Assembly: GCF_020215705.1 (NCBI RefSeq)
Contig: NZ_JAIWNB010000022.1
Coordinates: forward strand, 124,001 to 188,000
Origin: Nonomuraea aurantiaca
Lineage (GTDB): Bacteria; Actinomycetota; Actinomycetes; Streptosporangiales; Streptosporangiaceae
Direction: 5' to 3'
Length of the DNA: 64,000 nt
A model generated the notes under the pieces. That model searched no databases and was not told where the DNA came from. It was given only the letters and a program-made list of their open reading frames with translations. A program made the position numbers and the translations under genes. Positions 50,549-60,848 of this stretch are shown here, piece by piece. How positions within the stretch are numbered: position 1 is the first letter of the stretch; each line of letters begins with the position of its first letter.

Positions 50549-52885
50549 GTGGAGGGTGTCCACACCGCTGAAGCCGTCATAGACAACGGCTCGTTCGGCA
50601 CACGTACGATCCGGTTCGAGACAGGTCGCCTGGCGCGCCAGGCGGCGGGTTCCGCCGTCGCCTATCTCGACACCGACACGATGGTCCTGTCCGCGACCAC
50701 CGCCTCGAAGTCGCCCAAGGAAAACCTCGACTTCTTCCCGCTGACGGTGGACGTCGAGGAGCGCATGTACGCCGCGGGTCGCATCCCCGGCTCGTTCTTC
50801 CGCCGTGAGGGCCGTCCCTCCGAGGACGCCATCCTCACCTGCCGCCTGATCGACCGGCCGCTGCGCCCGTCGTTCGTCAAGGGGCTGCGCAACGAGGTCC
50901 AGGTCGTCGCCACGATCCTGTCCCTCAACCCCGACCACCTCTACGACGTGGTCGCCATCAACGCCGCCTCGCTGTCCACCCAGCTCGCCGGGCTGCCGTT
51001 CTCCGGCCCGATCGGCGGCGTCCGCGTCGCGCTGATCGACGGCCAGTGGGTCGCCTTCCCGACGCACCACGAGCTCGAGCGCGCCACGTTCGACATGGTC
51101 GTGGCCGGCCGGGTGCTCGCCGACGGCGACGTCGCGATCATGATGGTCGAGGCCGAGTCCACCAAGGACACGCTGAAGCTGATCGCCGAGGGCGCCGTCG
51201 CGCCCAACGAGGAGACGGTCGCGCAGGGCCTGGAGGCCGCCAAGCCGTTCATCAAGGTGCTGTGCGAGGCGCAGTCGCGCGTCGCGCAGGTCGCGGCGAA
51301 GGAGACGGCCGAATACGCTGTCTTCCTCGACTACCAGGAGGACGTCTACGCCGCCCTGGAGAACGCGGTCAAGACCGAGCTGGCCGCCGCGCTGACCATC
51401 GCCGGCAAGAAGGAGCGCGAGACCGAGCTCGACAAGGTCAAGGCACTGGCCGTCGAGAAGCTGTTGCCCGAGTTCGAGGGCCGCGAGAAGGAGATCTCCG
51501 CCGCCTTCCGCTCGGTGATGAAGAAGCTCATGCGCGAGCGGGTCATCAAGGAGGGCCTGCGCATCGACGGTCGCGGCACCAAGGACATCCGCGCGCTGTC
51601 CGCCGAGGTCCACGTGGTCCCGCGGGTGCACGGCTCGGCGCTGTTCGAGCGCGGTGAGACCCAGATCCTGGGCATCACGACCCTCAACATGCTGCGCATG
51701 GAGCAGGTCATCGACACGCTCAACCCCGAGCGGACCAAGCGCTACATGCACAACTACAACTTCCCGCCCTACTCCACCGGTGAGACCGGCCGCGTGGGCT
51801 CGCCCAAGCGCCGGGAGATCGGTCACGGCGCGCTGGCCGAGCGGGCGCTGATCCCGGTCCTGCCCTCGCGTGAGGAGTTCCCCTACGCCATCCGCCAGGT
51901 CTCCGAGGCGCTGAGCTCCAACGGCTCCACCTCGATGGGCTCGGTCTGCGCCTCCACGATGGCGCTGCTCGACGCCGGTGTGCCGCTGCGCGAGATGGTC
52001 GCGGGCATCGCGATGGGCCTGATCGGCGAGGGTGACCAGTACGTCACGCTGACCGACATCCTCGGCGCCGAGGACGCCATGGGCGACATGGACTTCAAGG
52101 TCGCCGGCACCAAGGACGTCATCACCGCGCTCCAGCTCGACACCAAGCTCGACGGCATCCCCGCCTCCGTGCTGGCCGCCGCGCTGAAGCAGGCCAAGGG
52201 CGCCCGCCTGGCGATCCTCGACGTGATGCAGGAGGCGATCGACTCTCCGGCGGAGATGAACCCGACCGCGCCGCGCATCATCACCATCAAGGTCCCCGTG
52301 GACAAGATCGGCGAAGTCATCGGCCCGAAGGGCAAGATGATCAACCAGATCCAGGACGACACGGGCGCCGAGATCACGATCGAGGACGACGGCACCATCT
52401 ACATCGGTGCCACCGACGGCCCGTCTGCCGAGGCCGCTCGTACGGTGATCAACGGCATCGCCAACCCGCACATGCCGGAAGTCGGCGAGCGCTACCTGGG
52501 CACGGTCGTGAAGATCGCCGCCTTCGGCGCGTTCGTCTCGCTGATGCCCGGCAAGGACGGCCTGCTCCACGTCTCCCAGATCCGCAAGCTGCACGGCGGC
52601 AAGCGCATCGAGAACGTGGAAGACGTCATGAGCGTCGGCGAGAAGGTCCAGGTCGAGATCGCCGAGATCGACGGCCGGGGCAAGCTGTCGCTGGTCCCGG
52701 TCGAGGTGATCGAGAAGGAGGCCGCCGAGAAGGAGGGCGAGGCCGACTCCGCCGACGGCTCCGGTGCCGAGGCGTCGGCCGCCGCTTCGGACGACAAGCC
52801 GCGCGACGACCGTCCCCGCCGTACCCGCACGCGGGTGCGCGCGCCCCGCGCCGACGGTTCCGATGGAGACGACCGCAACTCGTGA
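50549..52885 (+). CDS. pnp: Polynucleotide phosphorylase (PNPase / GpsI)
   Basis: A 778-residue enzyme with two RNase PH domains (about residues 15-150 and 335-560, with [28 protein letters not shown] near 63 and [14 protein letters not shown] near 453), a KH domain ([19 protein letters not shown] near 582) and an S1 domain ([20 protein letters not shown] near 648). The tail is acidic, then Arg-rich. It degrades RNA 3'-5' with phosphate and can add heteropolymeric tails in actinomycetes. The GTG start is preceded by a strong AAGGAGG. Confidence 0.97.
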   Translation: MEGVHTAEAVIDNGSFGTRTIRFETGRLARQAAGSAVAYLDTDTMVLSATTASKSPKENLDFFPLTVDVEERMYAAGRIPGSFFRREGRPSEDAILTCRLIDRPLRPSFVKGLRNEVQVVATILSLNPDHLYDVVAINAASLSTQLAGLPFSGPIGGVRVALIDGQWVAFPTHHELERATFDMVVAGRVLADGDVAIMMVEAESTKDTLKLIAEGAVAPNEETVAQGLEAAKPFIKVLCEAQSRVAQVAAKETAEYAVFLDYQEDVYAALENAVKTELAAALTIAGKKERETELDKVKALAVEKLLPEFEGREKEISAAFRSVMKKLMRERVIKEGLRIDGRGTKDIRALSAEVHVVPRVHGSALFERGETQILGITTLNMLRMEQVIDTLNPERTKRYMHNYNFPPYSTGETGRVGSPKRREIGHGALAERALIPVLPSREEFPYAIRQVSEALSSNGSTSMGSVCASTMALLDAGVPLREMVAGIAMGLIGEGDQYVTLTDILGAEDAMGDMDFKVAGTKDVITALQLDTKLDGIPASVLAAALKQAKGARLAILDVMQEAIDSPAEMNPTAPRIITIKVPVDKIGEVIGPKGKMINQIQDDTGAEITIEDDGTIYIGATDGPSAEAARTVINGIANPHMPEVGERYLGTVVKIAAFGAFVSLMPGKDGLLHVSQIRKLHGGKRIENVEDVMSVGEKVQVEIAEIDGRGKLSLVPVEVIEKEAAEKEGEADSADGSGAEASAAASDDKPRDDRPRRTRTRVRAPRADGSDGDDRNS

Positions 52886-54192
52886 GAACCACCACGCTGC
52901 ACCCCGGCCGTGACGGGGCCGGGGTGGTAAGGCGCACCGTCCTTCCCGGTGGGCTGCGCGTGGTGACCGAGACCATGCCGACCGTGCGTAGTGTCGCGGT
53001 CGGCATGTGGGTCGGCATCGGCTCGCGTGATGAGGACTCCCAGCACATGGGGGCCACCCACTTCCTCGAACACCTGCTCTTCAAGGGCACGCCCACGCGC
53101 GACACCATGGAGATCTCGGCGTCCATCGAGGGCATCGGCGGGGAGATCAACGCCTTCACCGCCAAGGAATACACCTGCTACTACGCCCGGGTCCTCGACG
53201 AGGACCTGCCGGTGGCGGTGGACGTGCTCGCCGACGTGGTGACCAGCTCGCTGATCACCCCCGACGACGTCGAGTCCGAACGCGGGGTGATCCTCGAAGA
53301 GATCGCCATGCACGACGACGACCCGTCCGACGTCGTGCACGAGCAGTTCGCGGCGGCGCTCTACGGAGACTCGCCGATCGGGCGGCCCATCCTCGGCACG
53401 GTCGAGTCGATCAACGAGTTGCCACGCGACCGGATCGCCGACTACTACCAGCACCACTACCAGCCACGCCGCACGGTCGTTTCCGTCGCCGGCAACATCC
53501 GGCACGAGGACGTCGTCGAGCTGGTCGTCCGCGCCTACGAGCGGGCGGGCGCGCTCGGCGGACCGCTGGAGGCCGAGCCGCCCCGCACGAGCGGGCCGGG
53601 CGCTCGGACGCGGTCGGTGGTCAAGGTGCTCGACCGTCCCACCGAACAGGCCAACCTGGTGCTCGGTACGACCGGCATGTCCCGTACGGACGACCGGCGC
53701 TTCGCCCTCGGCGTGCTCAACGCCGCGCTCGGTGGGGGCATGTCGTCCCGGCTCTTCCAGGAGATCAGGGAGAAGCGCGGGCTGGCCTACTCCGCCTACA
53801 GCTACACCTCGGCCTACGCCGACACCGGCCAGTTCGGCATCTACGTGGGCTGCCTGCCGTCGAAGATCGACGACGTGCTCAAGATCTGCCGTGACGAGGT
53901 CGTCAGGGTGGTGGACGACGGCCTCGACGCCGACGAGATCATGCGTGGCAAGGGGCAGATGCGAGGCGGGCTGGTGCTCGGCCTGGAGGACACCGGCTCG
54001 CGCATGTCGCGGATCGGGAAGAACGAGCTGGTCTACGACGAGCTGCTGTCGGTGGACGAGGTGCTCGCCAGGATCGAGGCCGTCACTCCGGACGAGATCG
54101 CCGAGGTCGCGGCCGACGTCCTCACCCGGCCGCTCACCCTCGCCGTGATCGGTCCGTACGGCGACAAGGACTTCTCCAGCGCCATCGCCTGA
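52882..54192 (+). CDS. M16-family zinc peptidase (processing-protease-like)
   Basis: A 436-residue protein with the inverted zinc motif HFLEH at residues 60-64 (His60, Glu63, His64), [13 protein letters not shown] near 92 and the distal glutamate in [16 protein letters not shown] near 134. The C-terminal half ([25 protein letters not shown]) is the second M16 domain. Related proteins lie downstream of pnp in most actinobacteria; the substrates are unknown. The GTG start overlaps the pnp stop by 4 bp. Confidence 0.92.
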   Translation: MRTTTLHPGRDGAGVVRRTVLPGGLRVVTETMPTVRSVAVGMWVGIGSRDEDSQHMGATHFLEHLLFKGTPTRDTMEISASIEGIGGEINAFTAKEYTCYYARVLDEDLPVAVDVLADVVTSSLITPDDVESERGVILEEIAMHDDDPSDVVHEQFAAALYGDSPIGRPILGTVESINELPRDRIADYYQHHYQPRRTVVSVAGNIRHEDVVELVVRAYERAGALGGPLEAEPPRTSGPGARTRSVVKVLDRPTEQANLVLGTTGMSRTDDRRFALGVLNAALGGGMSSRLFQEIREKRGLAYSAYSYTSAYADTGQFGIYVGCLPSKIDDVLKICRDEVVRVVDDGLDADEIMRGKGQMRGGLVLGLEDTGSRMSRIGKNELVYDELLSVDEVLARIEAVTPDEIAEVAADVLTRPLTLAVIGPYGDKDFSSAIA

Positions 54193-54266
54193 TGTTGCCC
54201 CACTTGCCCGGTCGAGGCGCGTGTGACCTTCCTCCCCGGAGGGTCCGCGCGGCTCGGCAGGTATAG

Positions 54267-55013
<747 letters not shown>

Positions 55014-55150
55014 ACAGACGTCATGCCCACAACCTGACGCGGGTCATGGGCACGACGTGAGGAGGGGATCCCGGCTCCGCACAGCCGAGCCTGTGCTCAC
55101 CACATTAATATCCGGGGGCGCGAGCGCGCCGAACATGAGACCGTGTCGGC

Positions 55151-55651
55151 ATGGCGCGATGGGTCGAGCCGGGGGAGCTGCCCGGACTGGTCGCTGTGGA
55201 GCTGGCGGCCGACGGGCTGTTCGAGCAGGTGGGGATCGTCTTCCCGCCGGGCACGACCATGATCGAAGAGGTCACGGATCCGGCCGCGGTGCTGGTCGAG
55301 GGGGAGCCGCCGGCCGGGTTCGCGCTGATCGGCTGGGTCGACGGCAACCTGCATCTGGATCAGCTGGCCGTACACCCGTCGCGGATGCGGCAGGGGATCG
55401 GCGGGCGGCTCGTCACGGCGGTGTGCGACCACGCGGCCGCGAGCGGCGCGCCCGCGGTGACGCTGACGACCTACCGGGATGTGCCGTGGAACGCGCCTTG
55501 GTACGCGCGGCACGGCTTCTCCGTGCTGCCCGCGGCGGAGTGGGGGCCGGAGCTGCGGGCGCTGGTCGAGCACGAGCGCGAGCTGGGCATCGAGGTGGCG
55601 CCGCGCGTGGTCATGCGGACGGTCGTGGCAGGTCGAATGATGGCGGGTTAG
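55151..55651 (+). CDS. GNAT-family acetyltransferase
   Basis: A 166-residue protein with HLDQLAVHPSRMRQGIGGRLVTAVCDHA near residue 72-99 (acetyl-CoA loop R-x-x-G-I-G) and VTLTTYRDVPWNAPWYARHGFSVL near 105. This layout is common in actinobacterial aminoglycoside or small-amine acetyltransferase-like proteins; the substrate is unknown. The start ATG precedes ARWVEPGELPGLVAVE. Its 3' end overlaps the convergent MarR gene by 4 bp. Confidence 0.82.
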   Translation: MARWVEPGELPGLVAVELAADGLFEQVGIVFPPGTTMIEEVTDPAAVLVEGEPPAGFALIGWVDGNLHLDQLAVHPSRMRQGIGGRLVTAVCDHAAASGAPAVTLTTYRDVPWNAPWYARHGFSVLPAAEWGPELRALVEHERELGIEVAPRVVMRTVVAGRMMAG

Positions 55652-56112
55652 ACCCCGAGCTCGTCGGCCAGCCGTTTCAGGTAGGAGGCGAACTGCCGGC
55701 GGTCGTAGTCGTCCCACCCCACGGTGAGCTCGTCGAAGGCGCGGCGCTGCCACTGGCGCGAGCCCGCCAGGAGATTCTCACCATGCGCGGTGAGCTGCAG
55801 TGACGCGCGCCGGCGGTCGTATTCGGACGAGGCGCGGGCCAGATAGCCCGCCTTGGTGGCGTCCTTGACGATGCGGCTGGCCCCGGAGTGGTCGAGGCCG
55901 AGCTGGTGGGCCACGGTGCCGACGGTGGCCTCCTCGGTGGCGTCGTTGCCGGTGTCGACGGCCTCCACGGCCAGGATGTGCTGCACGTGGCGGGTCTCCC
56001 CGGTCTGCTCCTCCGAGGCGCTGTTGATCCACCGGCGCGACCAGAAGCGCACCAGCCGGAAGAGCGCGGGACCGCCGTCGCCGTCAGCGGGGGTAAGGCC
56101 GTGCGCGTTCAT
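55648..56112 (-). CDS. MarR-family transcriptional regulator
   Basis: A protein of about 154 residues with a MarR winged helix: TVGTVAHQLGLDHSGASRIVKDATKAGYLARASSEYDRRRASLQLTAHGENLL near residues 63-116. N- and C-terminal helices give the dimer interface. The HSGAS recognition helix and DRRRAS wing are typical. The start is ATG 56112 or GTG 56118. It diverges from a VOC gene with a 35-bp dyad between them, so it probably controls both. Confidence 0.88.
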   Translation of the reverse strand: MNAHGLTPADGDGGPALFRLVRFWSRRWINSASEEQTGETRHVQHILAVEAVDTGNDATEEATVGTVAHQLGLDHSGASRIVKDATKAGYLARASSEYDRRRASLQLTAHGENLLAGSRQWQRRAFDELTVGWDDYDRRQFASYLKRLADELGV

Positions 56113-56125
56113 GTTCACACTCTAC

Positions 56126-56160
56126 ATGCGATATGCACATATAGTGTGTGCGAATCGCAT
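56126..56160. promoter_or_regulatory. Long dyad between marR and VOC genes (MarR operator)
   Basis: ATGCGATATGCACA (56126-56139) and TGTGCGAATCGCAT (56147-56160) are inverted repeats pairing at 12 of 14 positions around a 7-bp AT-rich spacer. The dyad occupies most of the gap between the divergent starts, which suits a MarR dimer controlling both genes. Confidence 0.7.
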
Positions 56161-56188
56161 ACATTTTCTTTGTGAGGGAGAAGGCGAC

Positions 56189-56560
56189 ATGTCCATCGTC
56201 CTGAACCATCTGATCGTCCCGGCGGCCGACAAGACGGCCGCCGCCACGTTCCTCGCCGACCTGCTCGGGCTGCCGGTCGCCGCGCCGTCCGGCCCGTTCG
56301 TGCCCGTCAGGGTCAACGACGACCTGGCGTTCGACTTCGACGACCGGCACCAGGTCCAGCCGGGTCACTACGCGTTCCTGGTCGACGACGACACCTTCGA
56401 CGCGGTGCTGCGCCGCCTCCAGGAGTCCCCGTCGATCTCGTACGGCTCCGGCCCGGGCCACGGCTGGGACAGCAGGATCAACCACCTCGGCGGCGGCCGT
56501 GGCGTCTACGTACGCGATCCCAACGGTCACAGTTACGAGCTGTTCACGGCCGTCCCCTAG
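56189..56560 (+). CDS. VOC-family (glyoxalase/bleomycin-resistance fold) protein
   Basis: A 123-residue protein: VLNHLIVPAADKTAAATFLADLLGLPV at residues 4-30 (first beta-alpha-beta unit with a metal-ligand His near 7), HYAFLVDDDTFDAVLRRLQE near 60, and GRGVYVRDPNGHSYELFTA near 102 (second unit with Glu). It could be a dioxygenase, isomerase or drug-binding protein. ATG at 56189 has GAGGGAGAAGG upstream. It is divergent from, and probably regulated by, the MarR protein. Confidence 0.85.
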   Translation: MSIVLNHLIVPAADKTAAATFLADLLGLPVAAPSGPFVPVRVNDDLAFDFDDRHQVQPGHYAFLVDDDTFDAVLRRLQESPSISYGSGPGHGWDSRINHLGGGRGVYVRDPNGHSYELFTAVP

Positions 56561-56707
56561 CGGGTAACGTGGCGACCGTGACTGCCGGGTCGGCCAAGTG
56601 CCATGACGAGACGGGGCACCCGGCCACGCCTTGATCACCGAGCGGGCCCGCGGCCCGCCGCCTTTCGCGTTCCCCAAGCGGAGATCGCAGAGGAAGGAGG
56701 TGATCGC

Positions 56708-56929
56708 ATGTCCAATGCTTGGGAAGGCTTCACCGCGCGGCACAACGTCGGTTACGTGCTCGACGGGCGCGTGGCCCGTGTCCTTCCGTTCGGCGCCTTC
56801 ATAGAGGTCGCCGACGGCATCCACGGACTGCTCGTCGGGCCGGATCAACGGCAGGTCGGGTCGAGCGTCTCGGTACGGATCGCCGAGGTCGACCATGACA
56901 ACCGGCGGCTGAGACTCATCGCGAGCTGA
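56708..56929 (+). CDS. Single S1-domain RNA-binding protein, 73 aa
   Basis: A very small protein that is essentially one S1/OB-fold domain: GYVLDGRVARVLPFGAFIEVADGIHGLLVG and SVRIAEVDHDNRRLRLI. The G-x-V-x4-FGAF pattern is the RNA-binding face. The ATG at 56708 is fixed by a near-perfect anti-16S site, AGGAGGTGAT, a few bases upstream; longer frames begin without one. Its role is unknown. A bidirectional hairpin follows. Confidence 0.78.
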   Translation: MSNAWEGFTARHNVGYVLDGRVARVLPFGAFIEVADGIHGLLVGPDQRQVGSSVSVRIAEVDHDNRRLRLIAS

Positions 56930-56940
56930 GGCTGATGGCG

Positions 56941-56968
56941 CGTGCGGGGGCCCACCGGTCCCCGCACG
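56941..56968. terminator. Bidirectional hairpin between the S1 gene and menA
   Basis: CGTGCGGGG (56941-56949) pairs perfectly with CCCCGCACG (56960-56968). It lies 11 bases after the S1 stop and 22 bases before the menA stop on the opposite strand. Confidence 0.7.
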
Positions 56969-56990
56969 TCACATCACCGGGGTGAGCCGC

Positions 56991-57866
56991 CTACAGGGTG
57001 ATCGCGAGGCCGAGGGTGAACAGCAGGCCGTACGCCATCTGCAGCTTGCCGGTCTGCTGCAGGACGCCGATCAGCGCGGGGCCGACGGCGCCGCTCAGGA
57101 CCGTCTTGACCGGCGCGATCGCCAGCGGCGCGGCGAGCACGGCCGCCGCGGCCAGCGGGGCGATCAGGATCATGGCCAGAGCGATCACGAACGGCACGAT
57201 CAAGCACGTCGCGTACAGCGTACGAGTGCGTGCCGCGCCCAGGACGACCGCCAGTGTCCGCTTGCCCGACTGGCCGTCGGTCGCCACGTCGCGCAGGTTG
57301 TTCACGACGAGCATGGAGCACGACAGGAGCCCGACGGGGATCGAGGCCAGCAGCGCGGCCCAGGACAGCTGCTCGGTCTGGACGTACGCGGTGCCGACCA
57401 CGGGCACGACGCCGAAGAAGGTGAACACCGCCACCTCACCGAGCGCGCGGTAGCCGTACGGAGACTTGCCGCCGGTGTAGAACCAGGCGGCGGCGATCGC
57501 GGCGGCGCCCACGAGCAGGACCCACCACGCGCGGGTGGCCAGGACCAGGACCAGCCCGAGCACCGCGGCGACGCCGAAGCAGCCGAGCGCGGCGGCGAGC
57601 ACCTGCGGCGGCGTGGCCACCCGCGAGCCGACCAGGCGCATCGGGCCGACCCGCTGGTCATCGGTGCCGCGGATGCCGTCGCTGTAGTCGTTGGCGTAGT
57701 TGACGCCGATCTGCAGCGACAGGGCCACGAGCAGCGCGACGATCGCGCGCCACCAGACGAAGCCGTCCTCGCCGATCGCCACGCCGGTGCCGACCATGAC
57801 AGGCACGATGGCGTTGGGCAGGGTGCGGGGACGTGCGCCGGCGATCCACTGGCCGGGGGTTGCCAT
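56991..57866 (-). CDS. menA: 1,4-dihydroxy-2-naphthoate polyprenyltransferase MenA
   Basis: A 291-residue UbiA-family membrane enzyme with about nine helices. Prenyl-diphosphate-binding Asp motifs are NDYSDGIRGTDD at 59-70 and NNLRDVATDGQSGKRTLAV near 194. It joins DHNA to a polyprenyl chain in menaquinone synthesis. ATG at 57866 begins ATPGQWIAGARPRTLPNA, the conserved MenA start, and longer frames run into the upstream GNAT gene. The only neighbour on its strand is that GNAT, 13 bp away. Confidence 0.94.
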   Translation of the reverse strand: MATPGQWIAGARPRTLPNAIVPVMVGTGVAIGEDGFVWWRAIVALLVALSLQIGVNYANDYSDGIRGTDDQRVGPMRLVGSRVATPPQVLAAALGCFGVAAVLGLVLVLATRAWWVLLVGAAAIAAAWFYTGGKSPYGYRALGEVAVFTFFGVVPVVGTAYVQTEQLSWAALLASIPVGLLSCSMLVVNNLRDVATDGQSGKRTLAVVLGAARTRTLYATCLIVPFVIALAMILIAPLAAAAVLAAPLAIAPVKTVLSGAVGPALIGVLQQTGKLQMAYGLLFTLGLAITL

Positions 57867-57879
57867 ATCGATGAATCCT

Positions 57880-58488
57880 CTAGCTGATGTCGGTGGTGAG
57901 CCTGACCATGCGGATGGGACGCCCCATGTCGAGCACCCGCTCGGCCATGTCCTCGCCCCAGCCGGCCGACTCCAGGAAGCCCAGCACCGCGTAGTTGTCG
58001 GCGAACACCCAGGTGACGATCTGCCGGAAACCGTCCTCCCGCAGGTAGTCGACGGTGGCGTTGAGCAGGCGGCTGCCATGGCCGCGCCGGACGAAGTCGG
58101 GATCGACCAGCAGGGTCAGCATCTCGGCGGCGACGGTCGGGTCGAGATCGGGATCTTCGGCGGGCGCGTGCGAGGCCAGGCCGACCACCCGCTCACCGCC
58201 GCGCGGCGTGGTCAGGGCGGCGCTGCCGCCCACGCCGAGAGCCGGGAAGCCCTCGGTGTCGAGGATGGTCTCCACCGCCACCAGCACCCGGTGCATGGGT
58301 GTGGGCGGGGCGACGATCGCCTCGTCCCACTGGCGCAGCCACATCTTCTCCGCCGCGGCCCCCGTCATCTGCTCGAGCGGCCCCTCGGGGAGGAACTCCC
58401 GATAGCCGTAGCGCCAGGCGCGGATCTGAGTATTCGCAACCTGGAGCACATCCTCGCGCCGGGCCGCCCGGACGCCTACGTCTGCCAT
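57880..58488 (-). CDS. GNAT-family acetyltransferase
   Basis: A 202-residue protein with VRAARREDVLQVANTQIRAWRYGYREFLP at residues 6-34 and MLTLLVDPDFVRRGHGSRLLNATVDYLREDGFRQIVTWVFADNYAVLGFLESAGW near 123-177, which contains the R-x-x-G-x-G/S acetyl-CoA loop. ATG at 58488. It lies just upstream of menA on the same strand, and co-transcription is likely although no functional tie is known. Confidence 0.87.
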   Translation of the reverse strand: MADVGVRAARREDVLQVANTQIRAWRYGYREFLPEGPLEQMTGAAAEKMWLRQWDEAIVAPPTPMHRVLVAVETILDTEGFPALGVGGSAALTTPRGGERVVGLASHAPAEDPDLDPTVAAEMLTLLVDPDFVRRGHGSRLLNATVDYLREDGFRQIVTWVFADNYAVLGFLESAGWGEDMAERVLDMGRPIRMVRLTTDIS

Positions 58489-58532
58489 CTCGGCCCGCTC
58501 CTTCGCCTGCCGTCCATGCCACAAGGCACGAG

Positions 58533-59051
58533 TTACACCGTATCGGTGTTTGAGCCTTGGAGATGACGCGAACCCTGCTTCCTCGCCCGGTAGGCGCGCG
58601 TTTTGGTGCGGTTGCCGCAGACCCGCATGGAACACCACGAGCGTGATCGGTTCTTCGAAGAGTCGATGAACGCCCACTGGCACATGCTCTCGGCGCAGAC
58701 CTTCAGCCGGTGCCACGACTGATCCATCACGGCGGCGGCGATCCTGGCCAGACCGCCCCGGACACCGCCCTCGACGGGGATCAGATCCGGGGTGGCGCCG
58801 ATGCGTACCAGCAGCGGAAAGGCCAGCAGTCCGGGCATCTCCGGAGTTTCGCGTCTTAACCCCGTCCGCAGGACTTCCCGCAGGGTGAGCGCGGCGGTGA
58901 GGTCCTCGTCGGTCGCGCGGTCACGCGGGCCGATCAGACCCCGCTCCCGGAGCCAGACGGCCAGTTCGGCGGGTGAGGCCAGCTCGTCGGCATCGGAATC
59001 GAGAGCGTAGGTGTTCACGAAGTCGCGCACGAGCTCCGCGGGCGCCAGCAT
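58533..59051 (-). CDS. CGNR zinc-finger regulator
   Basis: A 172-residue protein with an N-terminal ABATE-like helical domain (VRDFVNTYALDSDADELASPAELAVWL, LTLREVLRTGLR) and a C-terminal CGNR zinc finger: C...CQWAFIDSSKNRSRSWCSMRVCGNRTKTRAYRARK near residues 125-160. These are DNA-binding regulators of stress or catabolic genes. I use the ATG at 59051. The basic tail is probably disordered. Confidence 0.88.
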   Translation of the reverse strand: MLAPAELVRDFVNTYALDSDADELASPAELAVWLRERGLIGPRDRATDEDLTAALTLREVLRTGLRRETPEMPGLLAFPLLVRIGATPDLIPVEGGVRGGLARIAAAVMDQSWHRLKVCAESMCQWAFIDSSKNRSRSWCSMRVCGNRTKTRAYRARKQGSRHLQGSNTDTV

Positions 59052-59095
59052 GTCACCACTGTACGGCAATAGCAGGTTGCGCCATCATGGGTCGC

Positions 59096-59401
59096 ATGAT
59101 CGTTCGCACCTGGCGGGGCTGGACCCGGGAGTCCGATGCCGCGGCCTACGAGGACTACCTCCTGCGCACCGGGTTCCCCGGCTACGCCGAGACGCCGGGC
59201 AACCGCGGCGCCTACTTCACCAGGCGCGCCAGCGGGGACATGACCGAATTCTTCCTGATCTCGCTGTGGGAGTCGTGGGAGGCGATCAGGGCGTTCGCCG
59301 GCGACGATGTGAGCGCGGCGGTCTTCTACCCGGAGGACGACGCGTTCCTGGTCGACAGGGAGCGGACCGTGGAGCACTACGAGGTGTTCGCCAGCGCCTG
59401 A
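59096..59401 (+). CDS. Antibiotic-biosynthesis-monooxygenase-like (ABM fold) protein
   Basis: A 101-residue protein with IVRTWRGWTRESDAAAYEDYLLRTGFPGY at the start and FFLISLWESWEAIRAFAGDDV near 52, the pattern of small dimeric alpha-beta-barrel proteins related to ABM/NIPSNAP domains. It lacks clear catalytic residues. An in-frame ATG nine bases upstream is possible. The last 12 codons are part of a 37-bp tandem triplication that extends past the stop. Confidence 0.75.
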   Translation: MIVRTWRGWTRESDAAAYEDYLLRTGFPGYAETPGNRGAYFTRRASGDMTEFFLISLWESWEAIRAFAGDDVSAAVFYPEDDAFLVDRERTVEHYEVFASA

Positions 59402-59479
59402 GTCAGTGGAGCGCTACGAGGTGTTCGCCGGCGCTTGAGCCAGTGGAGCGCTACGAGGTGTTCGCGAGTGCCTGAGCCA
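59369..59479. repeat. Three tandem 37-bp copies of a gene 3' end
   Basis: Copies at 59369-59405, 59406-59442 and 59443-59479 all begin GTGGAGC and end with a TGAGYCA. The first encodes the last residues and stop of the ABM-like protein; the third overlaps the 3' end of the convergent MocR gene. The copies differ at only a few positions. Confidence 0.9.
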
Positions 59480-60848
59480 GCCGCCGCACACCCTCCGCCA
59501 GCTCCGCCAGATGGGCGGCCGCGATGTGCGTAACGCGCAGACGGGGTCCCGGCGGCTCCGACGGGTAATGGATCCTGCCGGGGCTCACCAGCACGCCGTT
59601 GCGTTTCGCGGCCTCGACCAGGGCGTTCTCCTCGGTTTCCGGTGGCAGCCGGACCCACAGGTGCATGCCGCCCTTCGGCAGCAGATGCAGCTCGGCGGTG
59701 GGCAGCCGCGCGGCCAGCTCGGCGGCGAGCGCGTCGCGGCGGAACAGGATCTCGCTCCGTACGTTCGCCAGATGCCGGCGCCAGCCGGGGGACTCGACGA
59801 ACTCCAGCACCGTCTCCTGCAGCGGACGCGCCACGAAGAACGACTCCACCAGCTGGCTGGCCCGCAGCCGGTGCGCGGCCGGACCGCGTGCGATGACGGC
59901 CGCGACCCGTGCGCTCGGTGAAAGGATCTTGGTGAGCGAGCAGATGTAGACGACCGTGCCGTGCGCGTCCATCGACACCATCGGCGGCGGCGTCCGGTCG
60001 CTGAGATAGCGGGCGTAGTCGTCCTCGATCACGAACGCGCCCGCCGCCCTGGCCACCTGGAGCACCTGTTCGCGGCGCTCGTGGGTGAGGGTCGCGCCGG
60101 TCGGATTCTGCAGGGTGGGCTGGCAGAGGAACACCCGCGCGCCGGTGACGGCGAACGCCTCGGCCAGCAGATCGGGCCGTACGCCGTCCCGGTCCATCGG
60201 CACGGCCGTCGCCCGCAGCCCCGCCGCCCTGGCCGCGGCCAGGGCGCCCGGGTAGGTCGGCGTCTCGACCAGGACCGGCGTCCCCGGAGCGGCCAGCGCC
60301 CTGAAGGCATGCGTGAGCGCGGCCTGACCGCCACTGACGATCAGCGCGTCGGCCGCGGTCACGTCGCCCCCCGCCTGCGTCGCGAACCACCTGCGCAGCT
60401 CGGCCAGCCCGCTCAGCGGCGGCATCGCCCACGCCCCCGGCCGGCGCACCGCCCGCCCCGCCGCGGCGGCCAGCTGCTTGTCGGGCCTGAGGCCGGGGTT
60501 GAGATAGCCGCCGGTGAGCGGAATGACGCCTTCGGGCGGCGGGGTCAGCAGCGCGGTCACCGGGCTCTCGTCGACCACCCGATCGCCCAGGGCGACGGTC
60601 TGCCAGGAGAAGTCCGGCGGCTCGTTGGGTTTTGCGGGCAGTTGGACGATGAAGGCCCCGATGCCCGGCTTGGTCACCACCCGGCCCTCGGCCGCCAGCT
60701 GCCCGATGGCCCGCGAGACCGTCACGGGACTGACGTTGTGGCGGCGCATGAGCTCTCTGGAGGAGGGGAGGCGGTCTCCCGGCCGCAGGCGGCTGAGCTC
60801 TTGGCGCAGGATCGCGGTGATTTGGGCGATACTGCTATCCTGTTCCAT
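59451..60848 (-). CDS. MocR-type regulator: GntR winged helix fused to PLP aminotransferase
   Basis: A 465-residue protein. The N-terminal 70 residues are a GntR winged helix (ILRQELSRLRPGDRLPSSRELMRRHNVSPVTVSRAIGQLA...VTKPGIGAFI). The rest is a fold-type I aminotransferase: SGGQAALTHAF near 165, QPTLQNPTGATLT near 238, EDDYARYL and SLTKILSPSARVAAVIA near 298 with the PLP-binding Lys. MocR proteins use PLP to sense amines or amino acids and control nearby genes. It diverges from an EamA exporter, and the two start codons share the sequence CATG. Confidence 0.9.
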   Translation of the reverse strand: MEQDSSIAQITAILRQELSRLRPGDRLPSSRELMRRHNVSPVTVSRAIGQLAAEGRVVTKPGIGAFIVQLPAKPNEPPDFSWQTVALGDRVVDESPVTALLTPPPEGVIPLTGGYLNPGLRPDKQLAAAAGRAVRRPGAWAMPPLSGLAELRRWFATQAGGDVTAADALIVSGGQAALTHAFRALAAPGTPVLVETPTYPGALAAARAAGLRATAVPMDRDGVRPDLLAEAFAVTGARVFLCQPTLQNPTGATLTHERREQVLQVARAAGAFVIEDDYARYLSDRTPPPMVSMDAHGTVVYICSLTKILSPSARVAAVIARGPAAHRLRASQLVESFFVARPLQETVLEFVESPGWRRHLANVRSEILFRRDALAAELAARLPTAELHLLPKGGMHLWVRLPPETEENALVEAAKRNGVLVSPGRIHYPSEPPGPRLRVTHIAAAHLAELAEGVRRLAQALANTS

